The notes below the pieces were generated by a model. The model was not told where the DNA came from, did no database searches, and worked only from the letters and a program-made list of their open reading frames with translations. From Flavobacteriaceae bacterium (GTDB lineage: Bacteria; Bacteroidota; Bacteroidia; Flavobacteriales; Flavobacteriaceae), in NCBI GenBank assembly GCA_031277535.1, contig JAITMD010000005.1:248001-312000 (forward strand): DNA of 64,000 nt, read 5' to 3'. The translations under genes were made by a program, and so were the position numbers. Below, one piece after another: positions 53,926 to 61,666 of the stretch. How positions within the stretch are numbered: position 1 is the first letter of the stretch; each line of letters opens with the position of its first letter.

Positions 53926-54339
53926 ATGAATCCGAAAATCAGCATAAACACCACTGTACAAGCAAGTACAGACAAAGTATGGGATTGTTATACAAATCCA
54001 GTACACATTATCAAATGGAACTTCGCAGATCTGTCATGGCATTGTCCCTCTGCCTCAAACGACTTGCAAATTGGCGGAAAATACCACGCTCGCATGGAAG
54101 CTATAGATGGTAGTTTTGGTTTTGATTTAGAAGCAACCTATAGCAAATTAGAATTAGGAAAGCACTTTACCTATGTTATGCCGAATGGCAGAGAGGTAGC
54201 AGTAGCGTTTAGTAATGACAATGGAGCAACTCTTGTAAACATTGAATTTGATGATGATGGTGAAAATCCAATAGAAATGCAAAAATCGGGATGGCAAGCT
54301 ATTCTAAACAATTTTAAAAAATATGTAGAAACTGTTTAG
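53926..54339 (+). CDS. SRPBCC (AHSA1-like) domain protein
   Basis: The protein (137 residues from the ATG at 53926) starts ISINTTVQASTDKVWDCYTNPVH and has WNFADLSWHCPSASNDLQIGGKY, then KHFTYVMPNGREVAV and SGWQAILNNFKKYVE, the pattern of the AHSA1 branch of the START/SRPBCC fold. It probably binds a small hydrophobic ligand. Another ATG lies 3 codons upstream (53917). A near-consensus box TACTTTAG lies at about 53897-53904. It stands alone on the plus strand with its own terminator. Confidence 0.85.
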   Translation: MNPKISINTTVQASTDKVWDCYTNPVHIIKWNFADLSWHCPSASNDLQIGGKYHARMEAIDGSFGFDLEATYSKLELGKHFTYVMPNGREVAVAFSNDNGATLVNIEFDDDGENPIEMQKSGWQAILNNFKKYVETV

Positions 54340-54373
54340 CGTCTTGTACTTTCGCTAAACCTATTCTACTGAT

Positions 54374-54399
54374 TACCTTTAAAGAAAAGGTATTTTTTT
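54374..54399 (+). terminator. Terminator of the AHSA1-like gene
   Basis: TACCTTT and AAAGGTA form a 7-bp stem with a 5-nt loop followed by seven T, about 35 bp after the stop codon. Confidence 0.75.
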
Positions 54400-54586
54400 C
54401 TTTTTGGTATTGCAAAATAGTACCACTTCTCCTACATCAGCCTTTTTTATAGGACGCAGTATTGCACCTTGATTCCAGCATTGTTGCACAAAAGGAGTAT
54501 TTTTCCAGTAAAACTGCAACCTGAATGCAACAATGGTGCAACAAAATAGCTTTGTTATTGGAGATAATTACTTTTCCATCTCTACT
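54400..54586. other. Intergenic stretch with a spaced inverted repeat
   Basis: TTGTTGCAC at 54481-54489 is matched by GTGCAACAA at 54536-54544, separated by 46 bases. No open frame was recognised in this part of the 339-bp gap. Origin unknown. Confidence 0.35.
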
Positions 54587-54627
54587 ATTCATAAAAAAAC
54601 GCAGAAGAAATCCCTCTGCGCTCTTAT
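54587..54627 (-). terminator. Terminator of the ketosynthase gene (copy 1 of a repeated element)
   Basis: CGCAGA and TCTGCG form the stem, followed by a run of seven T on the minus strand. Nearly the same 41-42 bp sequence is found at 55991-56032. Confidence 0.75.
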
Positions 54628-54678
54628 GCTATTTAACCCACATTTTGTAATCGACCTTTCTACAAACTATAAGTTTTA

Positions 54679-55653
54679 TTAATATCTCCACAACATTAAA
54701 CCTGCCTGATATCCAGCACCTAATGTCCACATCAAAAAGTATTCTCCTGCCTTTAACGGACGTACTTCTTGCTGATACTGATGAAGAGCTAAGAAAGGAC
54801 TTGAAGACCCTGAATAACCTAACTCTTTAGAATAAAATGGCACTTTATCTTCTGGTAATTGATAGTGACTTTTTATTGTCTGAATATTCTTTAGCGACAA
54901 TTGTGAGAATAAGAATAAACTGATATCATTTAGTGTTAACCCATTTCGTCCTAAAAAATCATTTATCTGGTCTAAGGCATATTCTACACTACCACTACCA
55001 TCAAAAGAAGTATCCCATGTAGTTAACTCTCCTGGCATAAAACAAGAATGTCCTTTTGGAGGAAACAACACTGTATCGCAAAAACTACTATCGGTATGAT
55101 AATGCACATCTACTAATCCAGAAGTGGTAGCATCTTTTTCAACAATAAAGGCAAAAGCCGAATCTGAAAAACAAAAAGCAGTTACTGGATTTGCGCGATC
55201 TAAAATATTGGATAACTTTTCAGAACAAACAACCAAAGCTTTTTTTGCGGTTTTACTGCTGTTCAAATAATGAGTTACTTGATCTAAAGCAACAAAAGCA
55301 CCTATACAATTTACATTAATATCATAACACATGGTGTTGTTCTTACCTTTTAATGCCTGATGAATAAAGATAGAATCACATGGTATTTGATGTTCAGGTG
55401 TACAAGTTACAAATGCAATAATATCGATTTCATCCATCGTTATTCCGCTCTGTTGTAACACTCCTTTTGCTGCCTCAATTCCCATAGAAACAGTAGTTTC
55501 TTCAGAACCTTTTGGAACAACAAAACGATTGTTTCTTCCCAAAGCTTCTTGAATTTTACCCATAGACACCCCCTGATTTTCAAATTGTTGAATTACTTCC
55601 GCATTGCATTCCACATTAGATGGATGGTAAAAATACGTGTGTTTTAATTTCAT
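54679..55653 (-). CDS. 3-oxoacyl-ACP synthase III (FabH)-like protein with altered active site
   Basis: The 324-residue protein has the FabH-like layout: a DIIAFVTCTPEHQIPCDS segment, the nucleophile Cys116 in YDINVNCIGAFVALD, and the end TLGAGYQAGLMLWRY. In FabH the other catalytic residues lie in HQAN and in GN-x-S. Here these read FSQLS (S250 in place of His) and LGYSGSSS (Tyr280 where Asn is expected). The enzyme may therefore do a transfer or condensation by another route, as in some secondary-metabolite ketosynthase III proteins. It has a -7 box and a palindrome upstream, and no biosynthetic neighbours. Confidence 0.8.
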   Translation of the reverse strand: MKLKHTYFYHPSNVECNAEVIQQFENQGVSMGKIQEALGRNNRFVVPKGSEETTVSMGIEAAKGVLQQSGITMDEIDIIAFVTCTPEHQIPCDSIFIHQALKGKNNTMCYDINVNCIGAFVALDQVTHYLNSSKTAKKALVVCSEKLSNILDRANPVTAFCFSDSAFAFIVEKDATTSGLVDVHYHTDSSFCDTVLFPPKGHSCFMPGELTTWDTSFDGSGSVEYALDQINDFLGRNGLTLNDISLFLFSQLSLKNIQTIKSHYQLPEDKVPFYSKELGYSGSSSPFLALHQYQQEVRPLKAGEYFLMWTLGAGYQAGLMLWRY

Positions 55654-55676
55654 TTTTTTAAGTTTTAAGGTTAATA

Positions 55677-55693
55677 ATTCACATATTGTGAAT
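55677..55693. promoter_or_regulatory. Palindromic operator at the ketosynthase promoter
   Basis: ATTCACA-TAT-TGTGAAT is a perfect 7-3-7 dyad directly beside the -7 box, overlapping the expected transcription start of the ketosynthase gene. This position suits a repressor. Confidence 0.5.
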
Positions 55694-55701
55694 CAAAATT
55701 A
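55694..55701 (-). promoter_or_regulatory. -7 box of the ketosynthase gene
   Basis: The minus strand reads TAATTTTG, an exact TAnnTTTG match, about 45 bp before the start codon. The remaining 290 bp to the next gene contain no recognised gene. Confidence 0.55.
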
Positions 55702-55990
55702 TTACTAAATAACCTAAACTTTTTCAACAAATTAAAACTTTTATTTTTGTAATTTTACAATCAACGTGTAGCATTATCTATCATTTTAACAGTAATACAC
55801 TCTTTTTGTTTTTAATATAAAAACATATTCCCCTATAGGTTTTCTCACTTCTTAATACAAATAAAAATCACACTATGAGAACATAGTGCTACTTACTAAG
55901 TAAGCCGTATCCTCATAAGCGGATTGTTAACCTTGTTAGTATACTTATCACTTTTCTCTCTCTATTCCCTCCTCCTTATTCCTTGTATCC

Positions 55991-56032
55991 ATTCATAAAA
56001 AAAACGCAGAAGGAATCCCTCTGCGCTCTTAT
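55991..56032 (-). terminator. Terminator of the lipoprotein gene (copy 2 of a repeated element)
   Basis: The stem CGCAGA/TCTGCG and flanks are identical to the element at 54587-54627, apart from one extra A and one A-to-G change. On the minus strand it ends in eight T, about 10 bp after the stop codon of the lipoprotein gene. Confidence 0.75.
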
Positions 56033-56041
56033 ATTATTTCA

Positions 56042-56446
56042 TTATTTACTTCTATAATAAGTATTAATATCCTTAGGTCTATCTATACTTTGCAATTGCA
56101 TAGTTTCGGCATCTACAGCAATCACTTTATGAGCTATATCTGGTTCTTTTTCCCAATTTTGAGGTATACTTTCTCCTTCTTCAGGATAATATTCAAGTAA
56201 TACATCCTCTTGCGTTAATTTCCATATACCTGAATAAACTTCTTTTTTACCTTGATAATAATTTATGTATTCTGCTGTACCATTATTGTTGTACTGATAT
56301 GAATTACTTTTTCTTTCCTTATCAATAAACCATTTCCCTATAACCTTTCCTCTCAAAGTATTACTTTCTGTGTTATTTTCATCACTTTTTGAACAAGCAG
56401 TTAATGCAACTACAGAAACAAACATTACTACTAAAACTTTTCTCAT
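56042..56446 (-). CDS. Small lipoprotein, lipocalin-like
   Basis: From the ATG at 56446 the protein has 134 residues: MRKVLVVMFVSVVALTACSK is a lipoprotein signal with Cys18 in LTAC. The mature part contains GKVIGKWFIDKERK, TAEYINYYQGKKEVYSGIW and a repeating strand pattern like the lipocalin-like domain found in Bacteroidota lipoproteins. An upstream start at 56494 would break the signal. Function unknown. Confidence 0.7.
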   Translation of the reverse strand: MRKVLVVMFVSVVALTACSKSDENNTESNTLRGKVIGKWFIDKERKSNSYQYNNNGTAEYINYYQGKKEVYSGIWKLTQEDVLLEYYPEEGESIPQNWEKEPDIAHKVIAVDAETMQLQSIDRPKDINTYYRSK

Positions 56447-56517
56447 ACTTTTTATCTTTATCTTCTGAAGATACGTTAAAAAAGCACAACTCAAAATAAC
56501 ATCACATTCAAAACATG

Positions 56518-56817
56518 CTAAGAAACATTCAAAACATGCTCCATAATAACTTGTGCAGGTACCACACCACTCTGACGCCAGTAGATATTTCCCTGTTTGT
56601 CTAAAAGGATTAAAGTAGGAACACTACGAACAAAAAACTCTTCTACTAATTCGCGTTCTTTATCTAAATTTACTGGTCTAAAATCAACGTGTTCTTCAAT
56701 AGGCTCTTTGATATGTTCTACAATACTTGTAAGCGTACGGCATGGTGCACACCAATCGGCATAAAACTGCAATAATATTGGTCTTTCCAAATTGTCAAAA
56801 TCTATTGTACTATCCAT
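56518..56817 (-). CDS. Thioredoxin family protein
   Basis: This 99-residue protein has the redox centre WCAPC at residues 22-26 (QFYADWCAPCRTL), then RPVNLDKERELVEEFFVRSVPTLILLD with the cis-Pro of VPT, all as in thioredoxin. No signal peptide is seen, so it is cytoplasmic. It lies 15 bp after the HxlR-family gene in the same direction, so the two are probably cotranscribed and it may serve the same stress response. Confidence 0.9.
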   Translation of the reverse strand: MDSTIDFDNLERPILLQFYADWCAPCRTLTSIVEHIKEPIEEHVDFRPVNLDKERELVEEFFVRSVPTLILLDKQGNIYWRQSGVVPAQVIMEHVLNVS

Positions 56818-56832
56818 TATTCTATTCTTTAA

Positions 56833-57204
56833 TTAATCTTCTCTTTCACTGTGAAATACTGTTTGGCGATATTGCTGTCCCCAAGCCATAATTTCAGTAA
56901 TTACTCCTTCCAAAGTTTGTCCATAGGCTGTTAACTCATACTCTACAGATATAGGTTTTGTTTTCAATACCGTTCTTTTTATCAAAAGATTGGCTTCTAA
57001 ATCTTGTAATTCTTTAGACAACATCTTAGTCCCAATTCCTTCTACCTCACGTTTCAAATCCATAAAACGCATCTTACCTCCATGCATCAGTGTACCTAAA
57101 ATATACACTTTCCATTTGCCTGACAATAAACTCATCGTATCTTTTATCGCAACAATTCGAGTCTGACATTGTGGACTATTATTAAGTAATTCCTTTTTCT
57201 TCAT
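56833..57204 (-). CDS. HxlR family transcriptional regulator
   Basis: The protein has 123 residues from the ATG at 57204. It begins MKKKELLNNSPQCQTRIVAI with the Cys typical of redox-sensing HxlR members, then SLLSGKWKVYILGTLMHGG, MRFMDLKREVEGIGTKMLSKEL and the wing RTVLKTKPISVEYELTAYG. A long frame from 57354 adds 50 unlikely residues and covers the divergent promoter. HxlR proteins repress nearby genes in response to aldehydes, quinones or disulfide stress. The divergent DoxX-like gene and the downstream thioredoxin gene are likely targets. Confidence 0.9.
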   Translation of the reverse strand: MKKKELLNNSPQCQTRIVAIKDTMSLLSGKWKVYILGTLMHGGKMRFMDLKREVEGIGTKMLSKELQDLEANLLIKRTVLKTKPISVEYELTAYGQTLEGVITEIMAWGQQYRQTVFHSERED

Positions 57205-57257
57205 CTCGTTTTCTTTAGAAAAGATAAAACTACAATATTTTTTCTGTAGTGTCCAAG

Positions 57258-57284
57258 AGGAAAGTAGTTTCCTAAAAGAAACTA
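57258..57284. promoter_or_regulatory. Nested palindromes between hxlR-type gene and DoxX gene
   Basis: AGGAAA-GTAG-TTTCCT (57258-57273) and TAGTTTC-CTAAAA-GAAACTA (57265-57284) overlap. Both lie in the divergent promoter region. HxlR-type winged helix dimers bind such dyads, so this is the likely operator. Confidence 0.55.
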
Positions 57285-57339
57285 ATAGTGTAAACCATAA
57301 CAGAGAAAAGTATGTTTGCACCCAGTAAAATGAACAATT

Positions 57340-57711
57340 ATGATGAAAACACAAAAAATCACTTTTTGGGTATCTACTACCTTATTTTCTTTATTTATGT
57401 TATTTAGTGCATACAACTATATTGCCTCTGAAGAAATGAAACAAGCCTTTGTTCACTTAGGTTTCCCTGATTATTTTAGAGTAGAATTGGCTATTGCAAA
57501 AGCTTTAGGTGCTATTGTACTATTGCTTCCTATGTTGCCGCGCAGTATCCGAGGATTTGCTTATGCCGGTTTTACAATAAACTTACTCTCTGCAGCAGTA
57601 GCACACTTAGCTATTGGAGAGCCTGTTAGTTCATTAGGATTTGTTCTTTTTGCAAGTATTCTATTAGGCGCATCTTACTTTAGTACCTTGCGTCTATCAG
57701 TAACAAAGTAA
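57340..57711 (+). CDS. DoxX-like membrane protein
   Basis: The 123-residue protein has four membrane segments (about 7-27, 50-68, 72-92 and 97-117) and the DoxX-like wording FSLFMLFSAYNYIAS, HLGFPDYFRVELAIAKALGAIVLL (in parts) and GFAYAGFTINLLSAAVAHL. Such proteins are commonly found next to HxlR-family regulators and are linked to redox or thiol stress, though their activity is not known. It is divergent from the HxlR gene and shares its palindromic region. Two ATGs lie in a row; the first is used. Confidence 0.85.
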   Translation: MMKTQKITFWVSTTLFSLFMLFSAYNYIASEEMKQAFVHLGFPDYFRVELAIAKALGAIVLLLPMLPRSIRGFAYAGFTINLLSAAVAHLAIGEPVSSLGFVLFASILLGASYFSTLRLSVTK

Positions 57712-57796
57712 TTTTTTTAACCCCATCCCCATAATAATGGCCTATATTCAATGGTTTTAAGCATTGTATTAAAAACCGCAATTAGGATTTGTATAA

Positions 57797-57829
57797 AAAA
57801 AAGATGCTATGATTTATAGCATCTTTTTT
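57797..57829. terminator. Bidirectional terminator
   Basis: AAAAAAGATGCTAT pairs perfectly with ATAGCATCTTTTTT around a 5-nt loop. It lies between the convergent DoxX-like and hydrolase genes. Confidence 0.85.
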
Positions 57830-57850
57830 GATATTTAGGTCTACTGTAAA

Positions 57851-58522
57851 TTACTTTTTATTGAACTGTAATAACCAATTGTACAAGTCCATGTGACGGT
57901 ACAAATCTTCTACACTTCCATGATTTCCTCCTTTGACTACTTCCAGTTCTACTGGTGCTTTTTTATTGCAACTCTGAATGGCTGTCATTATCTTTTTAGA
58001 TTCTTTCAAAGGCACGATAAAGTCTTTATCTCCATGAATTAATTTGATAGGTATATCTGTTAAATTACATGCATCTCTTTCTTCCCCTCCTCCACAAATG
58101 GCAATAGCTGCGGCAATACGATCTGCATATTTACTGGCATACTTCATTGTCCCATAAGCTCCTAAACTCATTCCAGTCACATAAATACGGCTTTCATCTA
58201 TTTTGTAATTGTCAATCACATATTTTACTATTTCATCCACTTTATCTGGATTCCAAGGTCCTGAAGGTAATTGCGGAGCTACTAAATAAGCTGGAATATT
58301 CAACCCTTTTTCAATTCCTTTTAACGCGCCATAACGCTTTACTCGATCAATATTTGAACCCGACAAACTCCTACCGTGTAAGAAAATAATTAACGGGTTT
58401 TTGTCTTGTACATTTTTAGGTTCATTCAACCAAAACTGATAAGCAGTCTTATCTAATACTGCTTTGGGCTGTGCTACTACCGACAAAGAAAAAAGGCAAA
58501 TAAGGACAGAGAGGATACGCAT
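57851..58522 (-). CDS. Secreted alpha/beta hydrolase (esterase/dienelactone-hydrolase-like)
   Basis: The 223-residue protein has a signal peptide (MRILSVLICLFSLSVVAQ, residues 1-18) and the alpha/beta-hydrolase elements: HGRSLSG at the oxyanion region, nucleophile Ser119 in GMSLGA, Asp in HGDKDFIVP and His in GNHGS near residue 206. The fold matches small carboxylesterases or peptidase-like hydrolases acting outside the cytoplasm. The substrate is unknown. It is a single gene. Confidence 0.85.
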   Translation of the reverse strand: MRILSVLICLFSLSVVAQPKAVLDKTAYQFWLNEPKNVQDKNPLIIFLHGRSLSGSNIDRVKRYGALKGIEKGLNIPAYLVAPQLPSGPWNPDKVDEIVKYVIDNYKIDESRIYVTGMSLGAYGTMKYASKYADRIAAAIAICGGGEERDACNLTDIPIKLIHGDKDFIVPLKESKKIMTAIQSCNKKAPVELEVVKGGNHGSVEDLYRHMDLYNWLLQFNKK

Positions 58523-58704
58523 AACTATTTTTGAAAGTAAATATAGGTCTATTATGTTAAATATAAAAAGAACTCAAGCTCTTTTCATCAAAAAACAGTA
58601 GAAAAAAGGAATAACTTATTTTATTTGTAGTAATGTTATTTACAATTTTAAAAATTAGGTATGTTTAATCGCAAACACCTATTCATCTTTAGAGTAAAAC
58701 AAAA

Positions 58705-58734
58705 AAGAGAGCAAACTCTCGCTTGCTCCCTCTT
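58705..58734 (-). terminator. Terminator of the calcineurin-like phosphoesterase gene
   Basis: AAGAG-AGCAA pairs with TTGCT-cc-CTCTT with a two-base bulge and an 8-nt loop, followed by T-rich sequence on the minus strand. Confidence 0.6.
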
Positions 58735-58766
58735 CCTAATCAACACTTTAATCTTATTATGAAAAA

Positions 58767-60344
58767 TTATTTATTCTTTTCAATGCGGTAAACTTGTTTT
58801 TGCAAATGTTCTCTTCCAAACATATCTTGTACCCTAACCTCAACTGAATGTTCACCTAACCCTATATTAAATGGTAATTTAGCATTCCACAAATGAGAAG
58901 ATTTCATTGGATGTGATGGTTTTCTCCCTGTTAATAGAGTGTCTGTTAAATCAAATTTTTGAACCGCTGCATAAAAGGCAGGATCTATATCCTCTACTTT
59001 CTTCATCTTTTTCCACTCCCCTCCATCAATTCGATATTCCACAACATCGCGTTCTGTTCCCATAAATACATTGGCGTATACGCTATAATTATTTGCCCTT
59101 TTATCCCCAATCACTTTAGGCATAAACAATTCCATTTTATAATCCTCTGCTTTACCAGATACCTTATAATCTAATTCGTATTGGTTACCTTTTACCACTA
59201 AAGTAGCATACCCTCTTGGTGTACCATCACGCATGGTAGAAGCTGGCACACCTATCTCATTAAATTCCCCCGAATACCAATCTCCTGAAGTAGTTCCTAC
59301 ATTGTACTCATGAAGAGGTTTTACACCAGACCATCCTTGTTCTTTAGTATAAAATTGGTGCATTTGATAATGTGTATGAGCAGATAATAACAAGACATTC
59401 TCATGATCTTTCAAAAGATCCAACAATTGCTGTCTTGACACTTTGTCAAAATGATTTTCTCCTCCTATAAATAGTGGAATATGAAAGGAAACAACTACTA
59501 ACTTATCTTTAGAAACAAACTTTAAGTTGTTCTTTACAAAGTCTATTTGATCTTGTCTAAGACCTCCTAAATATCCTTTTCCAGTTACTGGATGAGGGTA
59601 CAAAATATCGTCTAAAACAATAAAATGAGCCTTTCCATAATTAAAAGCATAATTTGTAGGGCCAAAATTCTTTTCAAACGTCTCGTCTGAATAAATATCT
59701 TCTTTAGCTTCATAATTCATGTCGTGATTACCCATTACATTGTACCAAGGCAATCCGATTTCTTGCATTACTTTTTTATAGGGTGTATGTAAATCTAATT
59801 TATCACCTACTAAGTCCCCTAAACTAATACCAAATGCAATACCTGTTTTATCGTTTTTAACCTCATCTACAACCGCTTTCTTAAAGTAATCCAACTCTTC
59901 TAAACTATAAGGTTGTGGATCTCCAAAAACAAACGCCTTAAAGTCATCTGATTCACGCTGAAGAATTAGCCCAAAGTTTACTTCTTTTGGCAGTTGACCT
60001 GTTGGAGCTACCCCTTCATATTGAGTCCCTTTGGGTGAACCATTAGGTTTATGCGTTACATAAGATTGAGGTAAATTGTAGGCATCTAAAGCTACTGCAT
60101 ACTGGCTTGGTTTGATTACAAATATTTGATTATCTCCCGTTAAAGGCAATACATATTGTCCTTTTTGATCCGTCTGAACTACTTCTACTCCATTAGATAC
60201 AGCTACTCCTACAAGGGCTTTTTCTCCTTTGTCTTTTTTGCCGTTTTTATTTAAGTCTTCAAAAACATATCCTTTCACACTATTCTGTCCTACTACAAAT
60301 GTTATTGTAAACAGGAAAGCAAGCGTACAAAATCTTTTCTTCAT
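58767..60344 (-). CDS. Secreted calcineurin-like phosphoesterase (three-domain)
   Basis: The 525-residue protein has a signal peptide (residues 1-19, cut before QNSVKG), an N-terminal SdrD-like beta domain (KGYVFEDLNKNGKKDKGE, about 24-128), a central metallophosphoesterase (about 134-350: FGDPQPYS, SLGDLVGD, NVMGNHDMN, VSFHIPLF, LSAHTHYQMH) and a C-terminal beta domain. All metal ligand motifs are present. The layout is that of the MetallophosN-Metallophos-MetallophosC proteins of Bacteroidota. It likely removes phosphate from extracytoplasmic compounds. Substrate unknown. Confidence 0.9.
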   Translation of the reverse strand: MKKRFCTLAFLFTITFVVGQNSVKGYVFEDLNKNGKKDKGEKALVGVAVSNGVEVVQTDQKGQYVLPLTGDNQIFVIKPSQYAVALDAYNLPQSYVTHKPNGSPKGTQYEGVAPTGQLPKEVNFGLILQRESDDFKAFVFGDPQPYSLEELDYFKKAVVDEVKNDKTGIAFGISLGDLVGDKLDLHTPYKKVMQEIGLPWYNVMGNHDMNYEAKEDIYSDETFEKNFGPTNYAFNYGKAHFIVLDDILYPHPVTGKGYLGGLRQDQIDFVKNNLKFVSKDKLVVVSFHIPLFIGGENHFDKVSRQQLLDLLKDHENVLLLSAHTHYQMHQFYTKEQGWSGVKPLHEYNVGTTSGDWYSGEFNEIGVPASTMRDGTPRGYATLVVKGNQYELDYKVSGKAEDYKMELFMPKVIGDKRANNYSVYANVFMGTERDVVEYRIDGGEWKKMKKVEDIDPAFYAAVQKFDLTDTLLTGRKPSHPMKSSHLWNAKLPFNIGLGEHSVEVRVQDMFGREHLQKQVYRIEKNK

Positions 60345-60494
60345 TGTTTCATTATTTAGGTTGTTACTATATAGTGTCTCATTTATTGCTTTTCCCCTAT
60401 GTCAATTTTCACACTTAATTATTTCATAACATTACATGCTATTTCTCAACAATAACTTAACAAAACCTATTATAGAACGAGACTTCAAAAACAA

Positions 60495-60522
60495 AAAAAG
60501 CACAGAAATCTCTGTGCTTTTT
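60495..60522. terminator. Terminator of the NAD(P)H oxidoreductase gene
   Basis: AAAAAGCACAGA pairs perfectly with TCTGTGCTTTTT around a 4-nt loop, 18 bp after the gene end on the minus strand. Confidence 0.85.
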
Positions 60523-60540
60523 CAATAAATTTAATCTTGT

Positions 60541-61119
60541 CTATTTATTTTTTGCTCCCAAACGTTCTACTTGTTGTAACCACTTTGTACGTTGTTCTGC
60601 CTTAGAATTTCTAATAATTCCTACATAAGTAACTTGAACAGGCGATACACCACAAAACTCTAATGTGGACTTTTTTAACTGATTCACACTTGGACGCCCA
60701 TACATCAAACGATAATACCATCCTGGCTGATCTAAAGAAGTAATAATATGCGCTGTTTTCCCTTTTAGCAACTTATCCCACAACATACTATTGGGACGAT
60801 ACTGATAAGTAAACCCTGGTAAAAATAATCGATCAATAAATCCTTTTAATAAAGCAGGTAAACCGCCCCACCATACAGGGTGTACCCAGACTAAATGATC
60901 TGCCCATTTGATGTCTTCAAATGCAGCTAATAAATCAGGTTCCAACTCCATACGCTTTTGATATCCGTAGCGCAAATTGGGATCAAAGCTCATCTTCGCA
61001 ATTGTTAGTTCTCGTATTACTGCACCACTTGCTTTTGCACCTTTAATATATGCTTCTACCATACCAAAATTAAATGAATCAGGATTGGGATGCCCATTGA
61101 TTACTACTATTTTTTTCAT
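60541..61119 (-). CDS. NAD(P)H-dependent oxidoreductase of the flavodoxin fold
   Basis: The 192-residue protein has the flavodoxin-like start MKKIVVINGHPNPDSFN (FMN phosphate loop), DHLVWVHPVWWGGLPALLKG and the later FCGVSPVQVTYVG, typical of the NQO/WrbA-related Flavodoxin_2 family. It probably reduces quinones or other electrophiles using FMN/FAD and NAD(P)H. Length is normal. It is a single gene with an exact -7 box before it. Confidence 0.88.
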   Translation of the reverse strand: MKKIVVINGHPNPDSFNFGMVEAYIKGAKASGAVIRELTIAKMSFDPNLRYGYQKRMELEPDLLAAFEDIKWADHLVWVHPVWWGGLPALLKGFIDRLFLPGFTYQYRPNSMLWDKLLKGKTAHIITSLDQPGWYYRLMYGRPSVNQLKKSTLEFCGVSPVQVTYVGIIRNSKAEQRTKWLQQVERLGAKNK

Positions 61120-61145
61120 CTCTTTTTAATTATATCTGTTGTTGA

Positions 61146-61153
61146 CAAAAATA
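61146..61153 (-). promoter_or_regulatory. -7 box of the oxidoreductase gene
   Basis: The minus strand reads TATTTTTG, an exact TAnnTTTG match, 27 bp before the start codon. Confidence 0.45.
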
Positions 61154-61311
61154 ATAGGAGGTCGAATTGTAAATAGCAGACAAATGTCTAAAAATAACCT
61201 CATTCACAGCATCAAGAAATTACAGTCACTCCTCTTGAACTCTTATCTATTTGCAATATAGAATTCAATTATTTTTTGTATCTTAAACGTATTCCAAATA
61301 CACAATAAACG

Positions 61312-61590
61312 ATGAATCAAAAAAACACAACATCTACAGATAGTTCGTTTGTTCGGATTTTAGGTATTGTGGCTACAGTAATGGCTATTGCAATGTATGT
61401 CTCTTATATCCCTCAAATCATAGGCAATCTGAATGGAAATAAAAGCGATTATATCCAACCCTTAGTAGCTGCAATCAACTGTAGTTTATGGGTTTTGTAT
61501 GGCATTAAAAAGAAAGATTGGCCAATTGCAGCAGCTAATGCTCCTGGTATTTTATTTGGATTATTTGCTTGCCTGACAGCTCTTTTATAA
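61312..61590 (+). CDS. SemiSWEET-type sugar transporter
   Basis: The 92-residue protein has three membrane segments (about 15-35, 47-63 and 70-91). The first contains AMYVSYIPQI (the PQ motif) and the loop NLNGNKSDYIQPLVAAINCSLW leads to the second with LWVLYGIKKKDWPIAAANAPG. This is the layout of bacterial SemiSWEET proteins, half-size sugar or PQ-loop transporters that dimerise. The sugar is not known. The next gene downstream in the same direction is a Crp/Fnr regulator with its own promoter. Confidence 0.88.
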   Translation: MNQKNTTSTDSSFVRILGIVATVMAIAMYVSYIPQIIGNLNGNKSDYIQPLVAAINCSLWVLYGIKKKDWPIAAANAPGILFGLFACLTALL

Positions 61591-61629
61591 GTAAATATTT
61601 ACTCTCTAAATTATTTATAAAAATTAAAA

Positions 61630-61637
61630 TACTTTTG
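61630..61637 (+). promoter_or_regulatory. -7 box of the Crp/Fnr gene
   Basis: TACTTTTG is an exact TAnnTTTG match, 30 bp before the start codon at 61667. Confidence 0.5.
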
Positions 61638-61666
61638 CACAAACTTCTCTAACCAATAACCCTACT

